Below are positions 1 to 9,276 of a stretch of DNA of 64,000 bases, piece after piece. The position numbers and the translations under genes were made by a program. The notes beneath the pieces are model-generated. The model was not told the DNA's origin. It did no database searches and saw only the letters and a program-made list of their open reading frames with translations. Position 1 is the stretch's first letter; every line of letters begins with the position of its first letter. This stretch comes from Candidatus Obscuribacterales bacterium (lineage in GTDB: Bacteria; Cyanobacteriota; Vampirovibrionia; Obscuribacterales; Obscuribacteraceae). The DNA is taken from assembly GCA_020054205.1 (NCBI GenBank), contig JAGVLS010000014.1:1-64000 (forward strand), given 5' to 3'.

Positions 1-102
1 ATTTGGCAATGCTATCGCTGCCAATATTCCAATGATCACTACCACCACCAGTAGTTCTACTAATGTAAAACCACTAATTTTTCTAAGTCTCAAAGTTGCC
101 AT
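1..102 (-). CDS. Type IV-type prepilin, N-terminal part only (cut by window start)
   Basis: This is a 34-codon fragment reading off the left edge. It starts at ATG 102 behind a strong GAGGAG ribosome site. The visible protein has a short basic leader (MATLRLRKISG), then the class III prepilin junction G/FTLVELL with Glu at mature position +5, then a hydrophobic helix ending in AAIALPN. That is the signature of type IV pilins and type II secretion pseudopilins: a prepilin peptidase cuts after the Gly and N-methylates the Phe, and the helix packs into the filament core. It lies on the same strand as two full prepilin genes just upstream (351-869 and 950-1483), so it is the third member of a tandem array. 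The globular domain lies outside the window. Confidence 0.85.
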   Translation of the reverse strand, partial: MATLRLRKISGFTLVELLVVVVIIGILAAIALPN

Positions 103-350
103 TTATTATTTCTCCTCACCAAATAAATATGAATATTCATAACTCTAAATGGACGCATATAAGCATACATGCTAATCCAAATTCTAATCCCATCTCTCAT
201 CAAGAAAATCACTAGTTTTTATCGCAATTTTCTTCTTTTCAGCGCGTACAAACCGATAATGCCCAAGTATTTTTAGCAAATAACGGCATCAACATGAACT
301 ATTTTTCATCATTCAAAGAAAGACTTATTTATGTCAAAAAATGTCTACAA

Positions 351-869
351 TCAACGGTTTGAAAGAACAAGGGTATTTCCTTCCAATCCAGAAAGAGTTT
401 TTCCGTCCCCGCCAGTACCAAGAACTGCATAGGATAATCCTTCATCAGATTGACTATAACCAACTTGTCCTACTGAACCTTTAGCAACGGGAGTAGTAGC
501 ACGTGCTGAATTTATATCTGCTGCTGAACTTAAACCAGCTGCATAAAGCGGTTCATCAGGCACACTCGTATACGGATTAGTTGGCCTTTTGCCAGAGACC
601 CCACCAATTGATGAATTCCCACCAGGGAAATATGGCAGCATTGCCGCATCAGATGGAGGATATAAACCAGCACAATCTGTAGCATAAGCTTCAGCAGCAA
701 TCGAAGTTGTATGCATATTGCCTTTAACAGAAGCATTTTTTGCTTTAATCTGAGTAGCCGTGTAATTAGCAAAAGCAATGGAAGCAAGAATACCGATTAC
801 TACCATAGCTACTAATAATTCCACTAAGCTAAAGCCATATTGTCTTTTTCTTGATTGTTCTAACAGCAT
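351..869 (-). CDS. Type IV pilin / GspG-like prepilin
   Basis: A 172-residue prepilin. A 12-residue basic leader ends in G, followed by FSLVELLVAMVVIGILASIA (cleavage site, Glu+5, filament helix, about residues 13-35). The soluble domain keeps several blocks shared with the next gene: LPYFPGG near 78-84, GKRPTNPY near 93-100, PDEPLY, and a C-terminal SYAVLGTGGDGKT. The last block resembles the calcium-loop region of GspG-type major pseudopilins, so either a pilus subunit or a secretion pseudopilin is possible. ATG 869 has AAGG seven bases upstream. It is clearly paralogous to 950-1483 (head-to-tail duplication, 80 bp gap). No assembly ATPase or prepilin peptidase is in the window. Confidence 0.88.
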   Translation of the reverse strand: MLLEQSRKRQYGFSLVELLVAMVVIGILASIAFANYTATQIKAKNASVKGNMHTTSIAAEAYATDCAGLYPPSDAAMLPYFPGGNSSIGGVSGKRPTNPYTSVPDEPLYAAGLSSAADINSARATTPVAKGSVGQVGYSQSDEGLSYAVLGTGGDGKTLSGLEGNTLVLSNR

Positions 870-949
870 TGCTTAGACCTTGCAATAAAACATATAAAGC
901 TCATTATCGCATGAGTTTCAATGACAATATTATGACAAGTACAAAAATC

Positions 950-1483
950 TTACTGATTTGATAAAACCAAAGTAGTACTACCACCACCATAGCCGGATAC
1001 AGTTTTACCATTGCCACCTGTTCCAAGAATTGCATATGATAAACCTTCATCAACTTGGCTATAGCCGACTTGTCCTTTCGTACCAATGGCTAAAGGTGTT
1101 GAGAGGCGTATAGAAGAAATCTCAGCGCCCGTTTTAATATTTGCATCATACAAAGGTTCATCTGGAGTATCACTATACGGATTATGTGGTCTTTTACCAG
1201 CTGTTCCACCAATAGAAAAGCTACCACCAGGGAAATATGGCAATAATCCACTTTGATCAGGTGAATATAAACCACCAAAATCAGTAGCATACGATTCAGC
1301 TGCAATTGCGACAGTGCGCATATTTCCTTTTACCGTTGCATTACGCGCGCGGTTTTGCACACTGACATAATTAGGCAAAGCAATTGCTGCCAAAATACCA
1401 ATTACAACCATCACTACTAAAAGCTCAACTAAAGTAAAACCGCGGGTGTTTCGAATAGATCGTCGAACTTTGAAAAAGAGCAT
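950..1483 (-). CDS. Type IV pilin / GspG-like prepilin, paralog of the neighbour
   Basis: A 177-residue prepilin with a basic leader (about 15 residues, ending RNTRG), then FTLVELLVVMVVIGILAAIALPNY. The mature domain aligns by eye with the 351-869 product over its whole length: shared RNATVKGNM, AAESYATD, LPYFPGG, SIGG, GKRPHNPY, PDEPLY, GQVGYSQVDEGLSYAILGTGG. This conservation outside the core helix points to recent tandem duplication with the same surface role. ATG 1483 is preceded by AGAGGAT at good spacing, so it probably has its own strong translation signal. A perfect 18-bp inverted repeat at 1551-1600 separates it from the gene upstream, so transcription probably starts between 1484 and 1550. 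Pilus versus type II pseudopilus role is undecided. Confidence 0.88.
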   Translation of the reverse strand: MLFFKVRRSIRNTRGFTLVELLVVMVVIGILAAIALPNYVSVQNRARNATVKGNMRTVAIAAESYATDFGGLYSPDQSGLLPYFPGGSFSIGGTAGKRPHNPYSDTPDEPLYDANIKTGAEISSIRLSTPLAIGTKGQVGYSQVDEGLSYAILGTGGNGKTVSGYGGGSTTLVLSNQ

Positions 1484-1550
1484 CTTTCAATCCTCTTAAA
1501 TTTGCAATTTATATATTAGCCAATAAACACACTTTGTAAATTGCCCAACT

Positions 1551-1600
1551 AAATACATAAATAACAGCATTTGTATCTCAAGGCTGTTATTTATGTATTT
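1551..1600 (-). terminator. Perfect 18-bp inverted repeat, likely terminator of 1639-1878
   Basis: The arm 1551-1568 is the exact reverse complement of 1583-1600, with a 14-base loop. It lies just downstream of the small gene at 1639-1878 and upstream of the prepilin at 950-1483. The stem is A/T-rich apart from its GC-closing apex, and it ends in TATTTAG on the minus strand instead of a clean T run. A rho-independent terminator is likely, and a transcript-stabilising hairpin is possible. Confidence 0.55.
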
Positions 1601-1638
1601 AAGGTTTTAAAGTTTCTTAACAAAAGCTATTGGCAAGC

Positions 1639-1878
1639 TTAAGCAGTAACTAATTCTTTTTCGTGAGTATGGTTTTTATGTCTGTCATGCACTACTTTAC
1701 GTGGACGACGTAAATGATCCATGAAGCGCCTATGAGCAAGCGTATCAATAGAAGCTTGTGGAGTTTTATCAGGCACTGACAGAATAAATTCACCAGGATT
1801 TTCAACTGGAGGACGGTGGCTATAACGCCCTAACAAATACAGATATCCACCTCGAGTTGAATAATGGTAATGAATCAT
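1639..1878 (-). CDS. Small basic protein of unknown function
   Basis: A 79-residue ORF, rich in His, Arg and Tyr (start MIHYHYSTRGGYLYLLGRYS; tail with RRPRKVVHDRHKNHTHEKE). I do not recognise a family. Support for it being real: an isolated position with no longer overlapping frame, ATG 1878 preceded by AAAGGTAGG, and a strong hairpin after the stop at 1551-1600. The His/Arg-rich C-terminus could bind nucleic acid or metal, but nothing shows which. A chance ORF cannot be excluded. Confidence 0.45.
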   Translation of the reverse strand: MIHYHYSTRGGYLYLLGRYSHRPPVENPGEFILSVPDKTPQASIDTLAHRRFMDHLRRPRKVVHDRHKNHTHEKELVTA

Positions 1879-2001
1879 GCTGCCTACCTTTCTGTGAATC
1901 CAGTTTATTTTTTCGACACAATAACTCTTATCAACATAATTGCGAAACCATTATATTACCGGAAACGTAATAATTACTAAACAATTGTTGCAAAGAAAAG
2001 T

Positions 2002-3246
2002 CTACATACCCCTTTTAGACATCACTTTACTACCTTTGGCTGACGTAAAAGCCCCAATCAAATCGTCACCAATAATAATTGTGATCTCACTTTGTATATC
2101 CCCCAAAGAAGCATTTATAACCTCACCTTTATTATGTAAATCCCGCTTAACCATTAAGGCTTCTTCATTATTTCCTTGCTCAGCAATTATTCTTGTTTGT
2201 TTTAATGGCTGTCCATATACATCCGATCGTGACTTAACACTTACAACGTTATAAGACAAATCTGACATTGCTCGATAAACTTTTCGCCAAAGGTCAGGAC
2301 TAGAACTACCATTTTCAATAGAAACCTTGATGCTATGTCTATCTGAAACCAATTGTGGTTCACCTAATAATCTTTGGGCAATTTGATCAAGCGAATCTTC
2401 ATCATATGACCAGTCACCAGTGCCAGAAAAATGACCAGGCAACATGAGCATACGCTGATTATTCTTAGGAACAGCTCTAGCAAAAGAAATGATTTGCACC
2501 ATTTGATTAGCTGTCATATCCGTATACACATATTTTTGTGCCAAACTAATAAGCTTGCCTATTTTTGTCCATGATTCAGGATTCATTGCTTTATCAAGCA
2601 ATGCCCTAATAAAAATTTCTTGCCGCTGAACACGCCCGATATCGCCTAAACTATCATGGCGAAATCTAACAAAACCCATTGCTTCTTTACCATCTAAAGT
2701 ATGTGGTCCTGGCTCTAAATCAATGTTGAGCTTAGCAGAGTGATCGACATAACGCATTTTTTTGGGAATCTCAACAGTAATTCCACCCAATTCATCAGTG
2801 AGCTCAACCAAACCATGTACATTCACAACAATATAATGATCAATTGGCACTTGCAAAAGAGAATAAATCGTATCCACAGCTAAGCGTGGTCCACCTAAGG
2901 CATTTGCTGCATTGATTTTTTGCCTGCCATAACCAGGTATTCTCACTGAAGTATCACGAGGTATAGACAAAACGCACATCATATTGCGAATTGGATCTAA
3001 ATGAGCAAGTAAAATTGTGTCCGATCGCCCATTAAAAGATTGTTGGTCAGCTTTTAAATGTCGCCTTTCACGTGTATAAACGACATCCGTTCCTAAAAGC
3101 AAAACTGTTACTGGACGGGTTAAGCCACCAATTCGAAACAAAGGCGGTATAAGTCCTGGTCGAACAATCAATACAATAATATATCCAACCAGCACACCAA
3201 GGATGGCACAAATTGCAAAAACATTTGACCAATTAGTAGATCTCAC
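2002..3246 (-). CDS. LytR-CpsA-Psr (LCP) family glycopolymer ligase with LytR_C domain
   Basis: A 414-residue protein starting at GTG 3246 (GAGGA upstream). Residues 9-30 form a membrane anchor. The LCP domain spans about 46-260 and shows the expected polyprenyl-phosphate site residues: R74-S-D-T, SIPRDTSVRIPG (R97, D98, R102), KINAANALGG, FVRFRH (R194, R196) and GRVQRQE near 204-210. A LytR_C-type domain fills about 303-395. Family members transfer undecaprenyl-linked glycopolymers to peptidoglycan or other acceptors outside the membrane. Glycan genes nearby (GT9 at 3309, mraY, the 16-20 kb cluster) could supply its donor, which is inference. It is divergent from the GT9 gene, with a 62 bp gap that must hold both promoters. 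Confidence 0.9.
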   Translation of the reverse strand: MRSTNWSNVFAICAILGVLVGYIIVLIVRPGLIPPLFRIGGLTRPVTVLLLGTDVVYTRERRHLKADQQSFNGRSDTILLAHLDPIRNMMCVLSIPRDTSVRIPGYGRQKINAANALGGPRLAVDTIYSLLQVPIDHYIVVNVHGLVELTDELGGITVEIPKKMRYVDHSAKLNIDLEPGPHTLDGKEAMGFVRFRHDSLGDIGRVQRQEIFIRALLDKAMNPESWTKIGKLISLAQKYVYTDMTANQMVQIISFARAVPKNNQRMLMLPGHFSGTGDWSYDEDSLDQIAQRLLGEPQLVSDRHSIKVSIENGSSSPDLWRKVYRAMSDLSYNVVSVKSRSDVYGQPLKQTRIIAEQGNNEEALMVKRDLHNKGEVINASLGDIQSEITIIIGDDLIGAFTSAKGSKVMSKRGM

Positions 3247-3308
3247 CTAAACATTTTCCTCGGGGACTGAGATATTATACGTTCTGGAATCATTTTCGAG
3301 AAAACCAA

Positions 3309-4313
3309 TTGCAAACTACCAGGCTATTAGCAATTAATTTTGGCGGACTAGGCGATGAAATTCTTTTTTTGCCTACCTTGAAAAGTATCCGTGACGCACA
3401 TCCCAATTGGCATATTACCCTGCTTTGTGAGCCTAGGTCAAAATCAATTTTTGAACTTACCAATTTAATAGATGACATTATTACATTTGATATCAAGAAG
3501 ATCCCTCTTTTACCTAATGACTTAATAAGCCTATTAATACTTATCAGAAAAGGGAAATTTGACATTGTTGTTTCATCAGGTAGTTCGTATTTAGTATCTA
3601 TGCTTTTATTTTTATCAGGCATAAAAACTAGAATAGGTTATTATTCCGGACCTCTCTCCAAACTTCTTTTAAGCCACGCACAGCCATTAAACAAAGAACA
3701 ATATGCAGCCAGTATGTATCACGATTTAGTTAAAGGGCTTGGTATTCAAGGGCAGATTACACAACCAGCAATTACTGTTGCAAAAGATAGTACAGAAAAA
3801 ATCAATAAATTATTGCCGATAGAAGAAAAAAGATTATTTCGCATAGTATTGCATCCGGGCACAAGTAAGCTTGCTATCAAAAAAGGAATAATAAAAACAT
3901 GGGCAGCAGATAATTGGACTGACCTCATTAAACATTTGCTTTTGAAGCAAAATGTACAAGTAGTACTAGCCGGTGGTCCGGATGATGATGAAATCATAAG
4001 TACAATACTAGATAAGCTGAAAGCATCAAATGTGAGTTTAACTGATACAAACAATTTTGTTTTAGTTTATGGAAAAACTAAAAATATAGCTGATTTAGCT
4101 GCCCTTATCGAATCATGCCAATTACTAATTTGTTTGGACTCTGCCCCCATGCATATTGGGGTAGCTTTAAATAAATCATTGATAGCAATGTTTGGTCCTA
4201 CTGATCCAAAAAAATTATTGCCAAAAAACAATCGATTTATTGTGATAAATTTACCAATTGAAGCAAGTGCTATCCTGCAAAAAGTTAATGAGCATTTAAA
4301 TACTATTTATTAG
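3309..4313 (+). CDS. Glycosyltransferase family 9 (heptosyltransferase-like)
   Basis: A 334-residue GT-B enzyme. It begins at TTG 3309; no better start is seen because the conserved first strand (LLAINFGGLGDEILFLPTL) begins only six residues in. Other family marks are the mid-protein LHPGTSK and the C-terminal donor-site block CLDSAPMHIGVALNKS followed by MFGPTDP. GT9 enzymes use ADP-heptose or related NDP-sugars to extend lipopolysaccharide cores or other surface glycans at the inner face of the membrane. The substrate cannot be read from sequence. Its stop overlaps the convergent kinase gene by 11 bp. A second GT9 lies at 14066-15184. Confidence 0.85.
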   Translation: MQTTRLLAINFGGLGDEILFLPTLKSIRDAHPNWHITLLCEPRSKSIFELTNLIDDIITFDIKKIPLLPNDLISLLILIRKGKFDIVVSSGSSYLVSMLLFLSGIKTRIGYYSGPLSKLLLSHAQPLNKEQYAASMYHDLVKGLGIQGQITQPAITVAKDSTEKINKLLPIEEKRLFRIVLHPGTSKLAIKKGIIKTWAADNWTDLIKHLLLKQNVQVVLAGGPDDDEIISTILDKLKASNVSLTDTNNFVLVYGKTKNIADLAALIESCQLLICLDSAPMHIGVALNKSLIAMFGPTDPKKLLPKNNRFIVINLPIEASAILQKVNEHLNTIY

Positions 4314-6384
4314 CAACAGTTTTTTTGGCAGGTACTGTCAAAGGAATTTTCACTTTGAAGGTGGTACCTTCCCCTTTATTTGATTCAAACCATATTTGCC
4401 CACCATGTGCTTCCACAATAGACTGACAAATTGACAAACCAAGCCCTATACCTTGTCCAGTTGGCTTTGTAGTATAAAAAGGTTCAAAAACTTTCTTTTG
4501 ATCCAAAGGATCTATAGCTACACCGTTATCTGTTATTGAAACAATTATCCATTCATCTTTTTGTTCAACCAGAACAGATACTTGTGGTAACGGCACATGG
4601 CTAGCTGACTCTAAAGCATGCGATAACAAATAAATCCAAACTTGATTTAATTTAGCTGGATAGCATAAAACAGGAGGTAATTTATCGTATTGAGTTTTGA
4701 TTTGAACTTTGCCTGGCTCAAAATATTGGCTAAGCATATTAACAGTACCGTCAATACCTTCTGAAAGAGATACTTCCTTGCGCTCTGATTCATCAATATG
4801 ACTAAAGCTTCTTAAATTAGCAACAATTTGTTTAATACGCTCTGTGCCTTCTGCCAAATCAGTCAATATATTATCCAACTCAGCAGTAACAAAATCATAT
4901 TTAACTTTTTGTTTGCAAGCTTCAACATCTCTGCGCAAATCTTCCGGTATTTTTTCAGTAGAATTGATAATTGTTTTAAAATCATCAAAATATTCTTTGA
5001 GATAAGGCAGGTTAGCATAAATAAAGTCTACTGGACTGTGTAATTCATGTGCAATGCCAGCAACCATTCGTCCAACAGAAGCCATTTTTTCTTGACGAAT
5101 CAATTCAGTCTGCACTGTTCTTAATTCTAAATTTTTTGCATCAAGATTTTGGTTCTTTTGCATTAGGTCACGATTCTTACGAGACAATTGATCAACTAGC
5201 CGTGCATGTTCAATGGCAATTGCCACTTGCCCAGCTACAGATTTAACCAATTCCAGTTCGGAGACACTCCATTGCCTTTTTTCTCTACATTCACCAATAA
5301 GCAATACACCTCTGGTTTCTGTTCCATAAATGATTGGCTGAATAACAAGCGATTGAAATCTAAGCTTGGATAGTTGTGGTTGAATTTCAATAAATTCTGG
5401 ATCAGAAGCTGGATTGACATAGACAAGCGTACTTTTTGCTTTGCCAACATCCGATATTTCTTCATAATTAGACTTTTTCTTAAGAATAAATTCGCACAAA
5501 TCTGGCGAAAAGAAAGTGTGATGACTAAGCTCATCTGCCGGATGGATAGCTTCCCAAATAGCTGGTCTTTCACTGATAGCCATACCAGGAGCAATAATGG
5601 CACAACGACTTACACCAAGAGCAGAACTTAGTTGAGCTACTGTAGTGCGCAATATTTCATCTAGCTCCAATGTACTACGTATTGCCGAACTAATAGAGCT
5701 AAAAAGTTGTTCTCGCGCCGTTCTAGCCTTAGACTCAATAATAATTTGTTCGTTTGCATCAAGTTGTCCACGAAGTTTTGCGGCACCATGAAAAGCAGCA
5801 TAAGACATATTTTCACAAAACAATCCCCAAATAATAGCTACACACAAAAGTATTATTGTTCTGACGATAATCTTAATCCAAAGACGCTCAGCATGAGCAA
5901 ATGCCAACATGTCTTGACTCGATCTCGTTAAAAGGGCTGGCAAAAAATTTGCATTTTCGATAATGAGAAGAGCAAGATAAGCTAAACTCGCCGCAAAAAC
6001 AGTGATAAATATTCCTCGCCTGCCAAAAGTTTGGCTAGCTAAAAGAACTGGCAGCAAGAACAAGAAATATAAATCAGACTCTATCCCATGTGAAATATGA
6101 ATAAGAGCATCAAGCGAAAGAATATCACAAGCTAAAAGTAAAGCATTAAGTATTTGGATTGTATTAGTTTGATTGACTACTTTTAGTTTCAATAGGACAA
6201 ATGCAAGCAGGTTATACACAACCATTGATATCGCCACAATGAAAAAGCCAAAGGGATCTATTTCAAGGTTGGAAAGACGCCATATGCATATACCACCTAA
6301 TAAACTAACCAAAGCAAATGCCAAACGAAAATAAACCAAATTGGTTGATTTTATCAGCAACTCACCTGGACTCACTTTTTCCAT
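4303..6384 (-). CDS. Membrane sensor histidine kinase with GAF domain
   Basis: A 693-residue kinase. Residues 15-190 hold about six membrane helices. A coiled stretch leads to a GAF domain (about 228-395), followed by a second coiled coil and a dimerisation helix with the phospho-acceptor in IAHELHSP (H446), then an HATPase_c domain (about 560-682). D619 and the GQGIGLGL loop (644-650) are present. Two ATP-site positions are atypical: the N-box reads LLSHALE with His589 where Asn normally holds magnesium, and the G1 box reads DNGVAI in place of DNGxGI. Activity may therefore be altered. It sits 3 bp after the TPR gene (6388-8232) and is almost certainly co-transcribed with it. No response regulator is adjacent; the nearest is at 41417. 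Confidence 0.88.
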   Translation of the reverse strand: MEKVSPGELLIKSTNLVYFRLAFALVSLLGGICIWRLSNLEIDPFGFFIVAISMVVYNLLAFVLLKLKVVNQTNTIQILNALLLACDILSLDALIHISHGIESDLYFLFLLPVLLASQTFGRRGIFITVFAASLAYLALLIIENANFLPALLTRSSQDMLAFAHAERLWIKIIVRTIILLCVAIIWGLFCENMSYAAFHGAAKLRGQLDANEQIIIESKARTAREQLFSSISSAIRSTLELDEILRTTVAQLSSALGVSRCAIIAPGMAISERPAIWEAIHPADELSHHTFFSPDLCEFILKKKSNYEEISDVGKAKSTLVYVNPASDPEFIEIQPQLSKLRFQSLVIQPIIYGTETRGVLLIGECREKRQWSVSELELVKSVAGQVAIAIEHARLVDQLSRKNRDLMQKNQNLDAKNLELRTVQTELIRQEKMASVGRMVAGIAHELHSPVDFIYANLPYLKEYFDDFKTIINSTEKIPEDLRRDVEACKQKVKYDFVTAELDNILTDLAEGTERIKQIVANLRSFSHIDESERKEVSLSEGIDGTVNMLSQYFEPGKVQIKTQYDKLPPVLCYPAKLNQVWIYLLSHALESASHVPLPQVSVLVEQKDEWIIVSITDNGVAIDPLDQKKVFEPFYTTKPTGQGIGLGLSICQSIVEAHGGQIWFESNKGEGTTFKVKIPLTVPAKKTVANK

Positions 6385-6387
6385 AAT

Positions 6388-8232
6388 CTAAATATACTCT
6401 GATGCCTTTTTAAATACATCGGACGCTTCCTGAAAACGTCCCATCAATTTTAACGTTGCTCCCCATGATTCATACGTGTCACTATCATAAGGATCGAATT
6501 CATTTGCTTTCTTAAATTTCTCAACGGCAAGCTCATGAAATCCGAGCTGGGACAATACTTTCCCCCATCCATAAAACAAACTAGCATCCCCTTCATCTAT
6601 TAAAGAAGCAGCTCTAAACATTTCATCTGCTTCTACTAATTTACCCATATTTAGGTATATTTGACCTATTAATACATAGGCATCTGCATTTTCTTTTTGA
6701 GTTTTAATCAATTCTTCAAGTATTACGACAGCTTCATCAAGCCTCTCATTAGCTATATATGCTTTAGCCAGCCCCAGACTAAGATCTTCATCTTTGGGAA
6801 CAAGTTCTAACAATTGCATCGATTTATTCACAACCAAATCATATTGCGAATTTTTAAGCAACATTTTTACAGCATCTTTTTCTGGCAATAAACAAGAAGG
6901 ATCTTTTTCTACAGCCACTTTATACTCAAGCATTGCCTCATTACCGCGCCCTGTAGATTCGAGACTTTTAGCTAAATGCATATGTGCTAGCCCTAAATTA
7001 TTGTTTTGTTTCAAGCATTCTCTATATTTTTCTTGCGCCTCTAAATGTTTTTCTTGTAAATCAAGTGAAAGCCCCAAAGCATCCAGAGCTAGATAGTTTT
7101 GAGAATCAACCTCTAAAGCCTTATTGAAATAACGCTCAGCAATCTCATAGTTTTTCAATGCCAGCTGGTTATAACCTTGCCAAAGAATAATATTGGTATC
7201 CTCATGTCCCAGCGCTACCACTTTTGCTAAAATATCGGCTGCTGGCTTATATTGTTTCAGTAAAAAATAACAAATGCCGAGAAGTAAGCTTGCTTGCCAA
7301 TTATCATTATTGTCTGCAATTTTTTCAAATACTTGCACCGCTTGTTCATACTCTTCATCGATCATTTCTGTCACACCCAAATTTATTTGAGCACAAATAA
7401 GATTAGGATCAGTATCCTGAGCATGCTTAAATTTTTCTGCTGCTTGATCGTATTTAGCAGCATTATAAAAAGCTACTCCCCACTCATTGTAAATAATTGC
7501 TCTTTCTTGCGCTTCTAAAAATTTAGAGCTTACATTTAATGCTTCTTGGTAATGTTTAGATACTTCATCAATATTGCCCATTTGTATATATGCTTTAGCC
7601 CAATTAGTTTGTACAGCGGCTAAAGTATTGTCGAGCTGCCAGGCACGAGTAAAACATTCAATAGCAGCTTTAGGTTCTTTCAAATCAATAAGTGTCAACC
7701 CAAGTCCATTAAAAGCTTGAGCAAAATTATTATCTAATTGGCAGGTTTTAGAAAAAAGTTCTTTTGCTTCCGCCAATTCTCCTAATTGATAACTACAAAC
7801 CGCGGCTTGATAATATGCTGCTGTACACAAAGGATCAATTTTCAAACATTGTTTAAATTGTCCAAGCGCACCACGTATGCTACCCATCTGCATAAGTGAA
7901 ATTCCCCAATGCAAATACGCCATAGTAAAATCTTCTTTGGCTTCACATGCCTCCCGGAAATTGGACATGGCCTCAGCCGGATGCTTCAGTTTAAGCAAAG
8001 TCAAACCAAGACTGTAATGAGACTGAGCATCTGGCTTTAGCTGAACTGCTTCTTTAAAAGACCTTTGTGCTTCTTGATATTTTCCAGTGGCATAACACAA
8101 TTTCCCTAATTGATACTGAACTTCAGGATTGTCTGGCTCTTGAGCCGACCAGCGTATCAAGACCGAATGAGCTTCTTCCCATCGCGATTGGGAAATTAGC
8201 TGATTTACTAATTGCATTACCTTATTGGACAC
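6388..8232 (-). CDS. Large TPR-repeat protein
   Basis: A 614-residue protein made almost entirely of 34-residue tetratricopeptide repeats (about 16-17 copies), with typical W-x2-G-Y-A-x11-A-x6-P spacing, for example YQLGKLCYATGKYQEAQRSF near residue 40. There is no signal peptide or membrane helix, so it is probably a cytoplasmic scaffold. It is read first in a two-gene operon with the histidine kinase, which suggests that it docks to or modulates the kinase (inference). The start is GTG 8232. An in-frame ATG at 8217 with AAGG close by is an alternative and would remove five residues. Confidence 0.85.
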   Translation of the reverse strand: MSNKVMQLVNQLISQSRWEEAHSVLIRWSAQEPDNPEVQYQLGKLCYATGKYQEAQRSFKEAVQLKPDAQSHYSLGLTLLKLKHPAEAMSNFREACEAKEDFTMAYLHWGISLMQMGSIRGALGQFKQCLKIDPLCTAAYYQAAVCSYQLGELAEAKELFSKTCQLDNNFAQAFNGLGLTLIDLKEPKAAIECFTRAWQLDNTLAAVQTNWAKAYIQMGNIDEVSKHYQEALNVSSKFLEAQERAIIYNEWGVAFYNAAKYDQAAEKFKHAQDTDPNLICAQINLGVTEMIDEEYEQAVQVFEKIADNNDNWQASLLLGICYFLLKQYKPAADILAKVVALGHEDTNIILWQGYNQLALKNYEIAERYFNKALEVDSQNYLALDALGLSLDLQEKHLEAQEKYRECLKQNNNLGLAHMHLAKSLESTGRGNEAMLEYKVAVEKDPSCLLPEKDAVKMLLKNSQYDLVVNKSMQLLELVPKDEDLSLGLAKAYIANERLDEAVVILEELIKTQKENADAYVLIGQIYLNMGKLVEADEMFRAASLIDEGDASLFYGWGKVLSQLGFHELAVEKFKKANEFDPYDSDTYESWGATLKLMGRFQEASDVFKKASEYI

Positions 8233-8351
8233 AATTTCACGTAGTAATTTAATATATTATCTAAATAGGGCACCAGTATAACTGTACATCAGTAATAACT
8301 AGTCCTATTATGAAATATAGCAATAAAGGCAAAATTTAAACAATGAAAGCA

Positions 8352-9239
8352 TTAATTGTAATTTGAAATAAACAATTCAGCACCTAAATGGCTTGTTTTT
8401 TCATGATTGCAATTATTCATGCCATATTGCAGTTGCCAGGTTGATATTTTTGCAAAACCATATAATTTTCTGATTTCTGGACAATTATCATAAGTTATTA
8501 AAAACATGTGCCTGGTTTTTTGCAAAGCATGCGCTAAACGTTCATGATCAAATTCATGCAATTTGCCTTTAATACCATATAAACGCTTAGACGTGTAATA
8601 CGGCGGATCAATAAACATAAAAACATTTGATCCTGGTTTTTGAATCATTTGTTCATAGTCCAAATTAGTAATATCAATATTGCGTAAGGCCTCAGGCATT
8701 TTTTCTAGCCTGGCAATTGCTGACAAGGTAAAACGACTAAGGCTCGCAGCTTTAGAGAAGCCACCAGCTAAAGTGCTGCCAGAAAAACTTACCCTATTGA
8801 AATAAAAAAAAGCTAGTGCTTTATCATATGATTTATCTGCTTTATTATTGCGTAATTCTTCAAAATATTTTTTAGCTAATTTACAATAACGCTCATAATT
8901 AGTTTCATGACCAAATGAAGCTCTTATATCTTTAAGTTCATTTACCAAACGCCTACATTGTTTCGGACTTTGTACTGTTTTCCAAAAACAAATCAAATCT
9001 TCAAATAAATCATTTATCCAATAAGACCGAGCCATTTGTTCATTAAGGGCAGCAAAAAACACACTAGCACCGCCAGCTAATGGCTCACGATATTCATTTA
9101 TACAAGCTTTGGGGAAGCGAGCCATTATTTGAGATATGGCTTTTTGTTTGCCACCAGGATAGCGTAAGGGCGAACGATATTTATCAGAGACGGCACTTGT
9201 ACTCAGAAATTTATGATTCTTTCTTACAATAGTATTCAA
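8352..9239 (-). CDS. D12-class (Dam-like) DNA adenine methyltransferase
   Basis: The conserved protein begins with the AdoMet motif SPLRYPGGKQ, followed by EPLAGGASVFF, and has the catalytic FIDPPYY motif in the second half with a downstream TSKRLYG target region. That arrangement is typical of Dam/D12 N6-adenine methylases, which usually modify GATC. The frame is open back to TTG 9341, but that start would lie 65 bp inside mraY. I prefer TTG 9239, which has GGATTGAG eight bases upstream and gives about 295 residues, a usual Dam length. No cognate restriction endonuclease is nearby, so it looks like a solitary methylase. It follows mraY on the same strand and may be co-transcribed with it. 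Confidence 0.85.
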   Translation of the reverse strand: MNTIVRKNHKFLSTSAVSDKYRSPLRYPGGKQKAISQIMARFPKACINEYREPLAGGASVFFAALNEQMARSYWINDLFEDLICFWKTVQSPKQCRRLVNELKDIRASFGHETNYERYCKLAKKYFEELRNNKADKSYDKALAFFYFNRVSFSGSTLAGGFSKAASLSRFTLSAIARLEKMPEALRNIDITNLDYEQMIQKPGSNVFMFIDPPYYTSKRLYGIKGKLHEFDHERLAHALQKTRHMFLITYDNCPEIRKLYGFAKISTWQLQYGMNNCNHEKTSHLGAELFISNYN

Positions 9240-9276
9240 AACTATGCTCAATCCAGATGAATGTATATGTTTAATT

